DNA of 64,000 nucleotides from Hydrogenovibrio thermophilus (GTDB lineage Bacteria; Pseudomonadota; Gammaproteobacteria; Thiomicrospirales; Thiomicrospiraceae). Shown here in pieces: positions 55,317-62,546 of this stretch. The notes beneath the pieces were generated by a model. The model made no database searches, was not told the DNA's origin, and saw only the letters and a list, made by a program, of their open reading frames with translations. The DNA is taken from positions 2,352,501 through 2,416,500 of the forward strand of contig NZ_CP035033.1 of assembly GCF_004028275.1 (NCBI RefSeq), written 5' to 3'. Each line of letters opens with the position of its first letter. The first letter of the stretch is position 1. A program made the translations under genes and the position numbers.

Positions 55317-57047
55317 ATGCTGAATATCGAACAAACCATTCTCGAAAAATACCCCGATTTCAATCAGAAGCCGGGCGGCAAACAGCTGATTAAATTTCTG
55401 AAAAAGCTCACCTACGAAAACGAAATCAACCAGTTCATCGAAGAGAACAAGCACCTGCGCGGTTTTGCGTTCCTGGACAAAAGCCTGGAACATTATAACT
55501 TCACTTATCAGGTCAACAACCGTTCTTTCAACAATGTGCCGGCCGAAGGGCGCGTGGTCATCGTCGCCAATCACCCGATCGGTTCGCTGGACGGTTTGGC
55601 ACTGTTGAAATTCATCCGCAGCATTCGCCCGGACGTGCGCATCGTCGCCAATGAAATGCTGGCCAATGTCGACCCCTTCCAGTCGCTGTTTTTAACGGTG
55701 GACAATATGTCCGACAAGGCCAACCATAAAGAACTTTTCAAAACCATGATCAAGGCGTTGGAGAACGAAGAGGCGGTGATTATTTTCCCGGCGGGCGAAG
55801 TCTCACGCATCCGCCCGAACGGCGTGCGCGATGGCAAATGGAAAAACGGTTTCCTCAAATTGGCGAAAAAGACCCAATCGCCGATTTTACCGATTTACAT
55901 CGACGCCCGTAACTCCGCTTTGTTTTATGGTTTGTCCACCCTGTACAAACCGCTGGGCACGCTGATGCTGGTCAAGGAAATGTTCAATAAGAACGACCAA
56001 CAAATCGCCTTCCATGTCGGACCGATGATTCCGTGGAAATCGGTGGCGAAATGCGACTGGCCGCTGACGAAAATCGCCAAGCTGCTCCGCAAACACGTTT
56101 ACCGTTTGAACCACCCCGGCAAAGCGATTGCCAAACTGCCGTTCGAAACCGAAAACACCATCGCCCACCCGGTGAACCGCAAGGCCTTGAAAAAGGATTT
56201 GAAAAACGGCGAGCTACTGGGCCAGACGGTGGACGGCAAGAAAATCTTTCTGTTCGATTACGATGCCGATTCGCCGGTGATGCGTGAAATCGGTCGCTTG
56301 CGCGAACTGACCTTCCGCACGGTGGAAGAAGGCACCGGCGATGCCTTCGATTTGGACAAATACGATGCCGACTACCGCCACTTGGTGCTGTGGGACGAAG
56401 AGGATTTGGAAATTGTCGGCGCCTATCGCATCGGCGAATGCCAGAAAATCATCGAGAAAAACGGCATGGACGGGCTTTACACCAGCACCTTATTCGACTT
56501 GAAACCGGACATCGAACCTTATCTGCCCAATGCCCTGGAAATGGGCCGCAGTTTCGTGCAACCACGTTACTGGGGCAAGCGCAGCCTGGATTATCTATGG
56601 TACGGCATCGGCGCTTATGTAATGCGCCACCCGGAAACCAAATATTTCTTCGGCCCGGTGAGTTTGTCGGATGCCTATCCATTACGCGCCAAAGAACTGA
56701 TTGTCGCCTTCTTCCAAACCCAGATGGGCTCACATCAGGATTTGGCCGTGGGGAAACGCCCTTTCGTACCGTCGCCGGATATTATAGAACTGGCGGAAAA
56801 AGAATTCAGCGGCGACTACAAAGAGAGTTACAAAAAGCTCAACAGCCTGCTGACCGAGTTCGGCGTCAAGGTGCCGACGTTGTTCAAACAATACGCGGAA
56901 CTGTGCGAACCCGGCGGTTGCCGCTTTATCGACTTCAGTGTCGACCCGGATTTCAACGATTGCATCGACAGTTTGATTCTGGTGGAAATCGACAAAATCG
57001 TCCCGAAAAAACGCGAACGTTACCTGACGCCGGTCACATCCGATTAA
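55317..57047 (+). CDS. olsF: Two-domain acyltransferase, OlsF-like (ornithine lipid synthesis)
   Basis: 576 residues from the ATG at 55317 (MLNIEQTILEKYP); a GTG at 55272 is in frame. The N-terminal part is a PlsC-like acyltransferase (ANHPIGSLDGLALL, IFPAGEVSRIRPNGV); its motif is H-x5-D rather than the usual H-x4-D. The C-terminal part is OlsB-like (FDLDKYDADYRHLVLWD, RIGECQKII, LEMGRSFVQPRYWG, FGPVSLSDAYP). This pair of domains is that of OlsF, which makes phosphorus-free ornithine lipids in one protein. Followed by a strong terminator. Confidence 0.8.
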   Translation: MLNIEQTILEKYPDFNQKPGGKQLIKFLKKLTYENEINQFIEENKHLRGFAFLDKSLEHYNFTYQVNNRSFNNVPAEGRVVIVANHPIGSLDGLALLKFIRSIRPDVRIVANEMLANVDPFQSLFLTVDNMSDKANHKELFKTMIKALENEEAVIIFPAGEVSRIRPNGVRDGKWKNGFLKLAKKTQSPILPIYIDARNSALFYGLSTLYKPLGTLMLVKEMFNKNDQQIAFHVGPMIPWKSVAKCDWPLTKIAKLLRKHVYRLNHPGKAIAKLPFETENTIAHPVNRKALKKDLKNGELLGQTVDGKKIFLFDYDADSPVMREIGRLRELTFRTVEEGTGDAFDLDKYDADYRHLVLWDEEDLEIVGAYRIGECQKIIEKNGMDGLYTSTLFDLKPDIEPYLPNALEMGRSFVQPRYWGKRSLDYLWYGIGAYVMRHPETKYFFGPVSLSDAYPLRAKELIVAFFQTQMGSHQDLAVGKRPFVPSPDIIELAEKEFSGDYKESYKKLNSLLTEFGVKVPTLFKQYAELCEPGGCRFIDFSVDPDFNDCIDSLILVEIDKIVPKKRERYLTPVTSD

Positions 57048-57115
57048 TCCATCATGCGGTCAAAGGCCGCAGCACCGAATAATAAAATATAACCGTTAAA
57101 ACTTCCTTGTCTTGA

Positions 57116-57140
57116 ACTCACCGATCGGTGAGTTTTTTTT
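57116..57140 (+). terminator. Intrinsic terminator after olsF-like gene
   Basis: Perfect palindrome ACTCACCGATCGGTGAGT followed by seven more Ts. Confidence 0.9.
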
Positions 57141-57146
57141 GCCCAT

Positions 57147-57179
57147 AAAAAAAGGGCCGGGGAAAATCCGCGGCCCTTG
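57147..57179 (-). terminator. Intrinsic terminator of hsp20
   Basis: On the minus strand AAGGGCCGCGG pairs with CCCCGGCCCTT around ATTTT and ends in a T-run. Confidence 0.82.
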
Positions 57180-57245
57180 TAATGACAGATAAGATCATTC
57201 AATGGTTGGTTTGAATTCGATTTTGACTGAAACCTTCGTGGAAGA

Positions 57246-57674
57246 TTATTTGACTTCCACCTTTTTGGTCTCGGCACTGCGTTCCTTTTTCGGCAGCACA
57301 ACTTCCAGCACGCCGTCTTCCGAACTGGCGGATACGTTTTCGGCATCCACATTATCCGGCAGGGCAAAGCTACGCTCGAACTTGCCGTAACTGCTTTCCA
57401 CGCGGTAATAGTCTTCGTCCTTGACCTCTTCCTTGGTTTTACGTTCACCGGAAATGGTCAGACGATTTTCTTTCACTTCCACATGGATATCGTCTTTTTT
57501 CACACCGGGTAAATCCACTTCGATGTGATAAGCGTAATCCCCTTCTCGTGTATTGACGGTCGGTGAAAACCCAGCCACATTCGATTCCGTGGGTTTCGGC
57601 ATCATTTTTTGCAGCCGGTTTTCCAAATCCCGCAATTCACGAAACGGTTCCAACGTTCTTAAAAACATACTCAT
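57246..57674 (-). CDS. Hsp20/alpha-crystallin small heat-shock protein
   Basis: 142 residues from the ATG at 57674, which has AAGGAGGG five bases upstream; a longer frame to 57719 is less likely. The alpha-crystallin domain shows AYHIEVDLPGVKKDDIHVE, NRLTISGERK, SYGKFERSFALP and the closing GVLEVVLPK, followed by a short charged tail. It prevents aggregation of unfolding proteins, without ATP. A near-perfect sigma32 promoter lies 51 bases upstream. Confidence 0.95.
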   Translation of the reverse strand: MSMFLRTLEPFRELRDLENRLQKMMPKPTESNVAGFSPTVNTREGDYAYHIEVDLPGVKKDDIHVEVKENRLTISGERKTKEEVKDEDYYRVESSYGKFERSFALPDNVDAENVSASSEDGVLEVVLPKKERSAETKKVEVK

Positions 57675-57724
57675 CGCACAACCCTCCTTATTAAAGAGAA
57701 CAATACAACTTTCATTCAACGGTT

Positions 57725-57752
57725 ATATGGGGTTAAGAAATTGTTATTCAAG
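57725..57752 (-). promoter_or_regulatory. Sigma32 heat-shock promoter of hsp20
   Basis: On the minus strand CTTGAA (57752-57747), a 14-base spacer, then CCCCATAT (57732-57725), matching the heat-shock consensus. Confidence 0.88.
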
Positions 57753-57856
57753 TCTTTTCAATAAAAAACCGTACCACTAAAATATGACAAAATGCCGGAC
57801 GCCCGTCAACACCTTTTAAGACTTTTTACTTAATACACATCAAGTTTTCAAAACAA

Positions 57857-57866
57857 CCAGGCCTGG
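57857..57866. repeat. CCAGGCCTGG repeat copy, intergenic
   Basis: Perfect core followed by ccacTTTTctt. Confidence 0.92.
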
Positions 57867-57896
57867 CCACTTTTCTTCTAATCGGAAGACCAGCGG

Positions 57897-57925
57897 TTGG
57901 ACACTTTCGGCACTCCGGCTATACT
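57897..57925 (+). promoter_or_regulatory. Sigma70-type promoter of the thioesterase gene
   Basis: TTGGAC, 17-base spacer, TATACT; 32 bases before the ATG at 57957. Confidence 0.65.
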
Positions 57926-57956
57926 GAATCACAGATACGTTTACTGCGGAGACGCC

Positions 57957-58424
57957 ATGACCGATTCCACCCATACGCCGAAAGCGCTAAAAGCACTGGA
58001 AACGCTTTTGCATCAAGACATTCCGCTCACCCGGTCCATGGGCTTGCAGGTCATGGAGGCCACCGCCGACTCCCTGCGTTTACGCGCGCCTTTGCAAAAC
58101 AACATCAACCACAAAAGCACCGCTTTCGGTGGCAGCCTGTACGCCACGGCCGTGCTCACCGGCTGGGGATTGATTCATCTCGCCCTCACCGAACACGATT
58201 TACACGGCCACATCGTCATTCAGGAAAGCCACACCCGTTTTTTGAAACCGGTGAAAGCCGACATCGAAACCCGTTGTCGATTCGAATCCGAACCGCAATT
58301 GGCGACCTTTCTGAAAATGTACCGCCGAAAAGGCCGCGCCCGCATTCAATTGACCACGGAAATATACAATGAAGCCCAGGAGCTGGCGACGGTGTTTGAA
58401 GGCCAATATGTGGTGCACCGCTGA
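57957..58424 (+). CDS. YiiD-type thioesterase domain protein
   Basis: 155 residues from the ATG at 57957 with CGGAGA before it; the frame is open 20 codons earlier but lies within the promoter. Hotdog-fold thioesterase of the YiiD C-terminal type: LTRSMGLQVMEATADSLRL, LQNNINHKSTAFGGSLYATAVLTGW and SHTRFLKPVKADIE. Family members hydrolyse acyl-CoA or acyl-ACP, but substrates are not known. Here the acetyltransferase half found in E. coli YiiD is missing, as in most relatives. Confidence 0.87.
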   Translation: MTDSTHTPKALKALETLLHQDIPLTRSMGLQVMEATADSLRLRAPLQNNINHKSTAFGGSLYATAVLTGWGLIHLALTEHDLHGHIVIQESHTRFLKPVKADIETRCRFESEPQLATFLKMYRRKGRARIQLTTEIYNEAQELATVFEGQYVVHR

Positions 58425-58564
58425 CCAAGTGAAAACGCGAATGCTTTTTATTCTTAAAGGCGCTCGCAACACCCTGTTTTATCAGCGCTTTAAGCGGATA
58501 TTTCTTAAAAAACCCTTACCGGCTGTGGTAGCATTAAGGTAACTTTTTATTATGGTCAATAAAC

Positions 58565-59446
58565 ATGATAAATATAATAAAAGCCGTATTGCTAAGCGGT
58601 TTGATCGCACTCTCAGGTTGCGCCGAAAAACCCGATAAGACACTCAACATCATTGCCAATTCCTGGATTGGTTATTCGCCTCTATTCTATGCCAAGGAAA
58701 AAGGCTGGCTTGATGAACACGACATCCGTCTTTCCAGCGTGGTCTCCCTCGGCGAAAGTCTGCACATTTACCAATCCGCCAAGCTCGATGCTTTCGCCGG
58801 CACGCAATACGAATATCAGACCATGTACCGAAAAGACCCGTCGGTGATTCCGATTCTGCTGTTGGATCGCTCCAATGGCGGCGACATGATCATGGGGAAT
58901 CGTTCACTCGACGCCATCAAATCCGAAAACGGTCCCATCAATGTTTATCTGGAAATCAACAGCATCAATTACCCCGTCTTCAACGACTTCATCCATCAGC
59001 ACAAACTGGAAGGCAAAACCTTCAACTACATCAACAGCGACCAGATCAAACTGCAATCCGATGCCACAAATCGCACCGAACCGACACTGGTGGTGACATA
59101 CACGCCGTATAACCACGAGCTGGAAAAACAAGGCTTCCAAACACTGGCCTCCACAGCAGACAGTTTAAACCTGCTGGTACTGGACGGAATATTCACCACC
59201 GAAAGCCGTTATCACGCCCACAAAGACCAGATGCTGGCACTGAAAACCCTGATCAACCACGCTATCCAGGCGCTGCATGATGACCCGAAAGAGTACTATG
59301 AAAAGGTCAAACCCTATCTGGAAAACAGCCGTTTCGAAGACTTTCAATCCAGTTTGAGCACCATCGAATGGTTGAATAAAGGTGTCTCTCCGGCGTTGCA
59401 ACAACGTTTGGACGATGCCAACTTTCCCACGAGGGATCTGCTGTAA
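58565..59446 (+). CDS. Periplasmic binding lipoprotein paired with a GGDEF/EAL enzyme
   Basis: 293 residues. Signal peptide with lipobox ALSGCAE, so a lipoprotein; then an NMT1/SsuA-type binding fold (NIIANSWIGYSPLFYAKEKGWLDEH, a typical opening of such proteins; LVVTYTPYNHELEKQGF; LKTLINHAIQALHDDPKEYYEKV). No transporter subunits are adjacent. The stop is followed directly (no gap) by the GGDEF/EAL gene. I infer that this protein is a sensor part that tells the membrane enzyme about a ligand, as NspS does for MbaA in Vibrio cholerae. Confidence 0.85.
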   Translation: MINIIKAVLLSGLIALSGCAEKPDKTLNIIANSWIGYSPLFYAKEKGWLDEHDIRLSSVVSLGESLHIYQSAKLDAFAGTQYEYQTMYRKDPSVIPILLLDRSNGGDMIMGNRSLDAIKSENGPINVYLEINSINYPVFNDFIHQHKLEGKTFNYINSDQIKLQSDATNRTEPTLVVTYTPYNHELEKQGFQTLASTADSLNLLVLDGIFTTESRYHAHKDQMLALKTLINHAIQALHDDPKEYYEKVKPYLENSRFEDFQSSLSTIEWLNKGVSPALQQRLDDANFPTRDLL

Positions 59447-61447
59447 ATGATCTCCATCCGCCGCTTCTTTATCACCGCTATCGTCGCTCTGGTTCTGGTT
59501 TTCTACGGAGTGTTCTTATATTACTTCCTCAACGACCAGCAAAAGAAAACCGACCTCATTCTGGAAAACATCCGCCACGACCTGTCGGAAACCGCTTACG
59601 TCGTTTCCACGGAAATGGCCACACCGCAAGAATTGCGCGAGTTCAAGTCTTTTCTGCACCGTAAAGTCGCCAACAATCCACTGGTCGCGGCCATGGCGAT
59701 TGCGTCGGGCAGCAAAATCCTGATTACGACCGAACACGATATCCGTTCCGCGCCACCGAAAAAGAACACCCAGGACAAACTGAAAGGCTTATCGGCACAT
59801 GAAATGTTGCGCTACGATATTTATGAAACCGATATTCCGTATTTCATCCAGAACCAACCGGCGTATTTGAAGCTATATCTGTATATCGACAAAGCCTATC
59901 TGGAAAACTATTTCGCCGAAAACACCACCAATTCACTGCTCTTTTTCGGCGTGGTGCCGTTACTGCTGCTCGGCTTGCTGTGGGGGCTGCTGAAACGCTT
60001 CGTCACCAACCCGTTGGAACTGTTACGCCAGTACGCCTATTACCAGTCGGAAATTCCAAAACGCTTCAAGCTACGTGAACTGGAATACATCCGCGCCTCC
60101 ATGGTGCAGACCTTTACCCGCCTGGACGAAGAAAAAAGCGAATTGTATCGCCTGGCCCGAACCGACAACCTTTCCGGCCTCGCCAACCGAAACCATCTGA
60201 ATGAACGCTTGAACTGGCTGATTTCCGAATTCTCCCGATCCGGACAGGAATTCGCCCTGCTTTTCATGGACTTGGATAATTTCAAAACCGTCAACGACAC
60301 CCTGGGCCATGAAGTCGGCGACAAACTGTTGCGCAATGTTTCCAGCCTCATCAAACAGGTCTTGCGCGACTACGACATCATCGCCCGTGTCGGCGGCGAC
60401 GAATTCGTCATCGTCGTCAACCACCACGGCAACGAACACGAGCTCATCAATATCATCCAACGCGTCATCGAAAAAATCAGCGACGTGCATTTGGTGGACA
60501 ATCATCCCGTTAAAGTGTCCGCCAGTGTCGGCGTGGTGCTGTACCCGAAAGACGGCCAATCCATCACCACCCTGATGAAAAACGCCGACATCGCCATGTA
60601 CGAAGCCAAAAACGCCGGTAAAAACCAATTCAAATTCTTTACCGAATCCCTGCATCAGCAGCTGGTGCATGAAATCGAATTGGAAAACAACATGCAACGC
60701 GCTCTGGACAACGGCGAATTTGAACTCTATTACCAGCCGAAAATCTCCGTCACCACCGGCCAAGTGACCGGCGCTGAAGCCTTGATTCGCTGGATTGACC
60801 CGAACAAAGGCGTGATTACACCGGACCGATTCATACCGTCGGCGGAAAAGTCCGGCTTGATGGTGCCATTGGGCGACTGGGTACTGGAAACGGCGGTACG
60901 CCAGCAAATCGACTGGAAAAAGCGTGGATTGGGTGACTTCCAAGTGTCCGTCAACCTGTCGCCGGTGCAACTGATCAACAATCACTTTGAAGAAAAACTC
61001 AATCGACTCATTCAGGAAAGCGGCATCACCCCCAGCAAGCTCGACGTGGAAATGACCGAATCGCAGTTCATGGAAAACTCCGAGCAAAACCTCAGCCTGT
61101 TGCACGCCATCCAACAAAAAGGCATTTCCATCTCGCTGGACGACTTCGGTACCGGCTATTCCTCACTGGCGTATTTGAAAAAATTCCCGATCAACACCCT
61201 GAAAATCGACAAAACCTTTATGGACGATTACGACACCGAATCCGGTGCGATTTTCATCGAAACCATTATCAAGATTGCTCAGACACTGAATCTGAATGTC
61301 GTGGCCGAAGGCATCGAACATCCGGAACAACTGGATTATCTGGTGAAGACGGGCTGCGAAACCTATCAAGGCTTCTTCTGTTCGCGGCCATTACCGGCGG
61401 CGGAATTTGAAAAGTTCCTGACGATGGAAAAGAGTTGCTGCCACTGA
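59447..61447 (+). CDS. Membrane GGDEF/EAL enzyme
   Basis: 666 residues. Membrane helix about 6-28, periplasmic part of about 130 residues, second helix about 165-187, a HAMP-like linker, GGDEF (about 240-400) with intact RVGGDEFVIV near 315, and EAL (about 415-655) with GAEALIRW, VNLSPVQL, MTESQFME, LDDFGTGYSSLAYLKK, LKIDKTF and AEGIEHPEQ. Both activities look possible. It starts at the stop codon of the binding lipoprotein gene, so it should receive a periplasmic signal through that protein. No third gene follows; sdhE converges. Confidence 0.93.
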   Translation: MISIRRFFITAIVALVLVFYGVFLYYFLNDQQKKTDLILENIRHDLSETAYVVSTEMATPQELREFKSFLHRKVANNPLVAAMAIASGSKILITTEHDIRSAPPKKNTQDKLKGLSAHEMLRYDIYETDIPYFIQNQPAYLKLYLYIDKAYLENYFAENTTNSLLFFGVVPLLLLGLLWGLLKRFVTNPLELLRQYAYYQSEIPKRFKLRELEYIRASMVQTFTRLDEEKSELYRLARTDNLSGLANRNHLNERLNWLISEFSRSGQEFALLFMDLDNFKTVNDTLGHEVGDKLLRNVSSLIKQVLRDYDIIARVGGDEFVIVVNHHGNEHELINIIQRVIEKISDVHLVDNHPVKVSASVGVVLYPKDGQSITTLMKNADIAMYEAKNAGKNQFKFFTESLHQQLVHEIELENNMQRALDNGEFELYYQPKISVTTGQVTGAEALIRWIDPNKGVITPDRFIPSAEKSGLMVPLGDWVLETAVRQQIDWKKRGLGDFQVSVNLSPVQLINNHFEEKLNRLIQESGITPSKLDVEMTESQFMENSEQNLSLLHAIQQKGISISLDDFGTGYSSLAYLKKFPINTLKIDKTFMDDYDTESGAIFIETIIKIAQTLNLNVVAEGIEHPEQLDYLVKTGCETYQGFFCSRPLPAAEFEKFLTMEKSCCH

Positions 61448-61470
61448 CCCGGCCGCTCATCCAAAAACGT

Positions 61471-61480
61471 CCAGGCCTGG
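61471..61480. repeat. CCAGGCCTGG repeat copy, intergenic
   Basis: Perfect core, cggaTTTgg on the plus side and acgTTTTTgg on the minus side. Confidence 0.93.
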
Positions 61481-61497
61481 CGGATTTGGCTATTGAC

Positions 61498-61797
61498 TCA
61501 AGCCGATAAATAACGCGAACGAATCGCCTGAATAAACGGTTTAAAAATGTCAGGCGTTGCGCCAGACCCGTCCGAATCCGGTTGCACCAACCACTCAAAC
61601 AACGTCTGATCATTTTCCGCCAACAACGTTTCCAAAATTTCCATTTCCGCCACTTGCGATGGAACTTCCGGACTTAAATCCCGGCAATACGCCGAGAGCA
61701 AATGTTCGACTTCGGCATTACCGCGGCGGCAATTCAGTTGCAATCGTTTCCATTGCAGTTGGCGCTGTTCGAGGCTATCCGGCATCGTTTCTACCAT
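61498..61797 (-). CDS. sdhE: FAD assembly factor SdhE (CptB)
   Basis: 99 residues from the ATG at 61797; a GTG at 61809 is in frame. The family core is QWKRLQLNCRRGNAEVEHLL, in which RGN/RGxxE is the hallmark, followed by YCRDLSPEV. SdhE helps insert covalent FAD into SdhA. It lies just after sdhB, with 5-17 bases between depending on the start, so sdhA-sdhB-sdhE is one operon. Confidence 0.9.
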   Translation of the reverse strand: MVETMPDSLEQRQLQWKRLQLNCRRGNAEVEHLLSAYCRDLSPEVPSQVAEMEILETLLAENDQTLFEWLVQPDSDGSGATPDIFKPFIQAIRSRYLSA

Positions 61798-61814
61798 CGT
61801 TTCCGCCACCTTTT

Positions 61815-62531
61815 TTAATCCAACTGTTTTTCAACCATCAAGCTTTTCAGCTCATTGATGGCCTGACTCGGGTTCAACCCTTTCGGGCAACTGGCGGTGC
61901 AGTTCTGGATATTACGACAGCGGAAGGTTTTAAACGGATCGTCCAAGGTTTCCAATCGCTCGCGCGTGGTGATGTCACGGCTGTCCACCACAAAACGCCG
62001 CGCCGCCAACAAGGCGGCCGGGCCGTGAAACTTATCCGGGTTCCACCAGAAAGACGGGCAACTGGTCGCACAACAACCGCACAGAATGCATTCGTAACTG
62101 CCATCGAGTTTTTCCCGCTCTTCGGGGCTTTGCAGGAACTCATGGTCCAAATCAACGTTTTGACCAGGCCTGGTCGCTTTCAGGAAAGGGTCCACCGCGC
62201 GGTAATGGTCGTAAAACAATTCCATATCGATAATCAAATCGCGAATCACCGGCAAGCCCGGTAACGGTTTCAACACCACCGGATCGCGTAGGCTGGACAT
62301 TCGCGTAATGCAACTCAAATGGTTCTCGCCGTTGACGTTCATGCCGTCCGAGCCGCACACGCCTTCCTTGCAGGAACTGCGAAACGCCAGCGTCGGGTCT
62401 TGTTCGCGTAGCTTATCCAGCGCTTCCAGCAACATCATGTCGTCGCGAATCTCCGCATCCGGCAACTCATAATCTTGCATGTAAGGCTGCTCATCGACTT
62501 CCGGGTTGTAACGATAAATGGAAAACCGCAT
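61815..62531 (-). CDS. sdhB: Succinate dehydrogenase iron-sulfur subunit SdhB
   Basis: 238 residues. The [2Fe-2S] motif SCKEGVCGSDGMNVNG has Asp at the fourth ligand position as in E. coli, the [4Fe-4S] motif is CILCGCCATSCP, and the [3Fe-4S] part CRNIQNCTASCPKGLNP. It passes electrons from FADH2 in SdhA to quinone. A repeat copy (62164-62173) falls in the linker between the two domains (residues about 118-124), giving LKATRPGQNV where E. coli has a shorter segment. Confidence 0.95.
   Translation of the reverse strand: MRFSIYRYNPEVDEQPYMQDYELPDAEIRDDMMLLEALDKLREQDPTLAFRSSCKEGVCGSDGMNVNGENHLSCITRMSSLRDPVVLKPLPGLPVIRDLIIDMELFYDHYRAVDPFLKATRPGQNVDLDHEFLQSPEEREKLDGSYECILCGCCATSCPSFWWNPDKFHGPAALLAARRFVVDSRDITTRERLETLDDPFKTFRCRNIQNCTASCPKGLNPSQAINELKSLMVEKQLD
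62164..62173. repeat. CCAGGCCTGG repeat copy, inside sdhB linker
   Basis: Perfect core in a 14-bp palindrome, followed by tcgcTTTcag. Reads Ala-Thr-Arg-Pro-Gly on the gene strand. Confidence 0.9.
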
Positions 62532-62546
62532 TGTTTTGTCCTTTTG

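Noticed and set aside
60071-61117. A 348-residue frame antisense to the GGDEF/EAL gene
   Set aside because: Composition typical of an antisense shadow; no ribosome site or family match.
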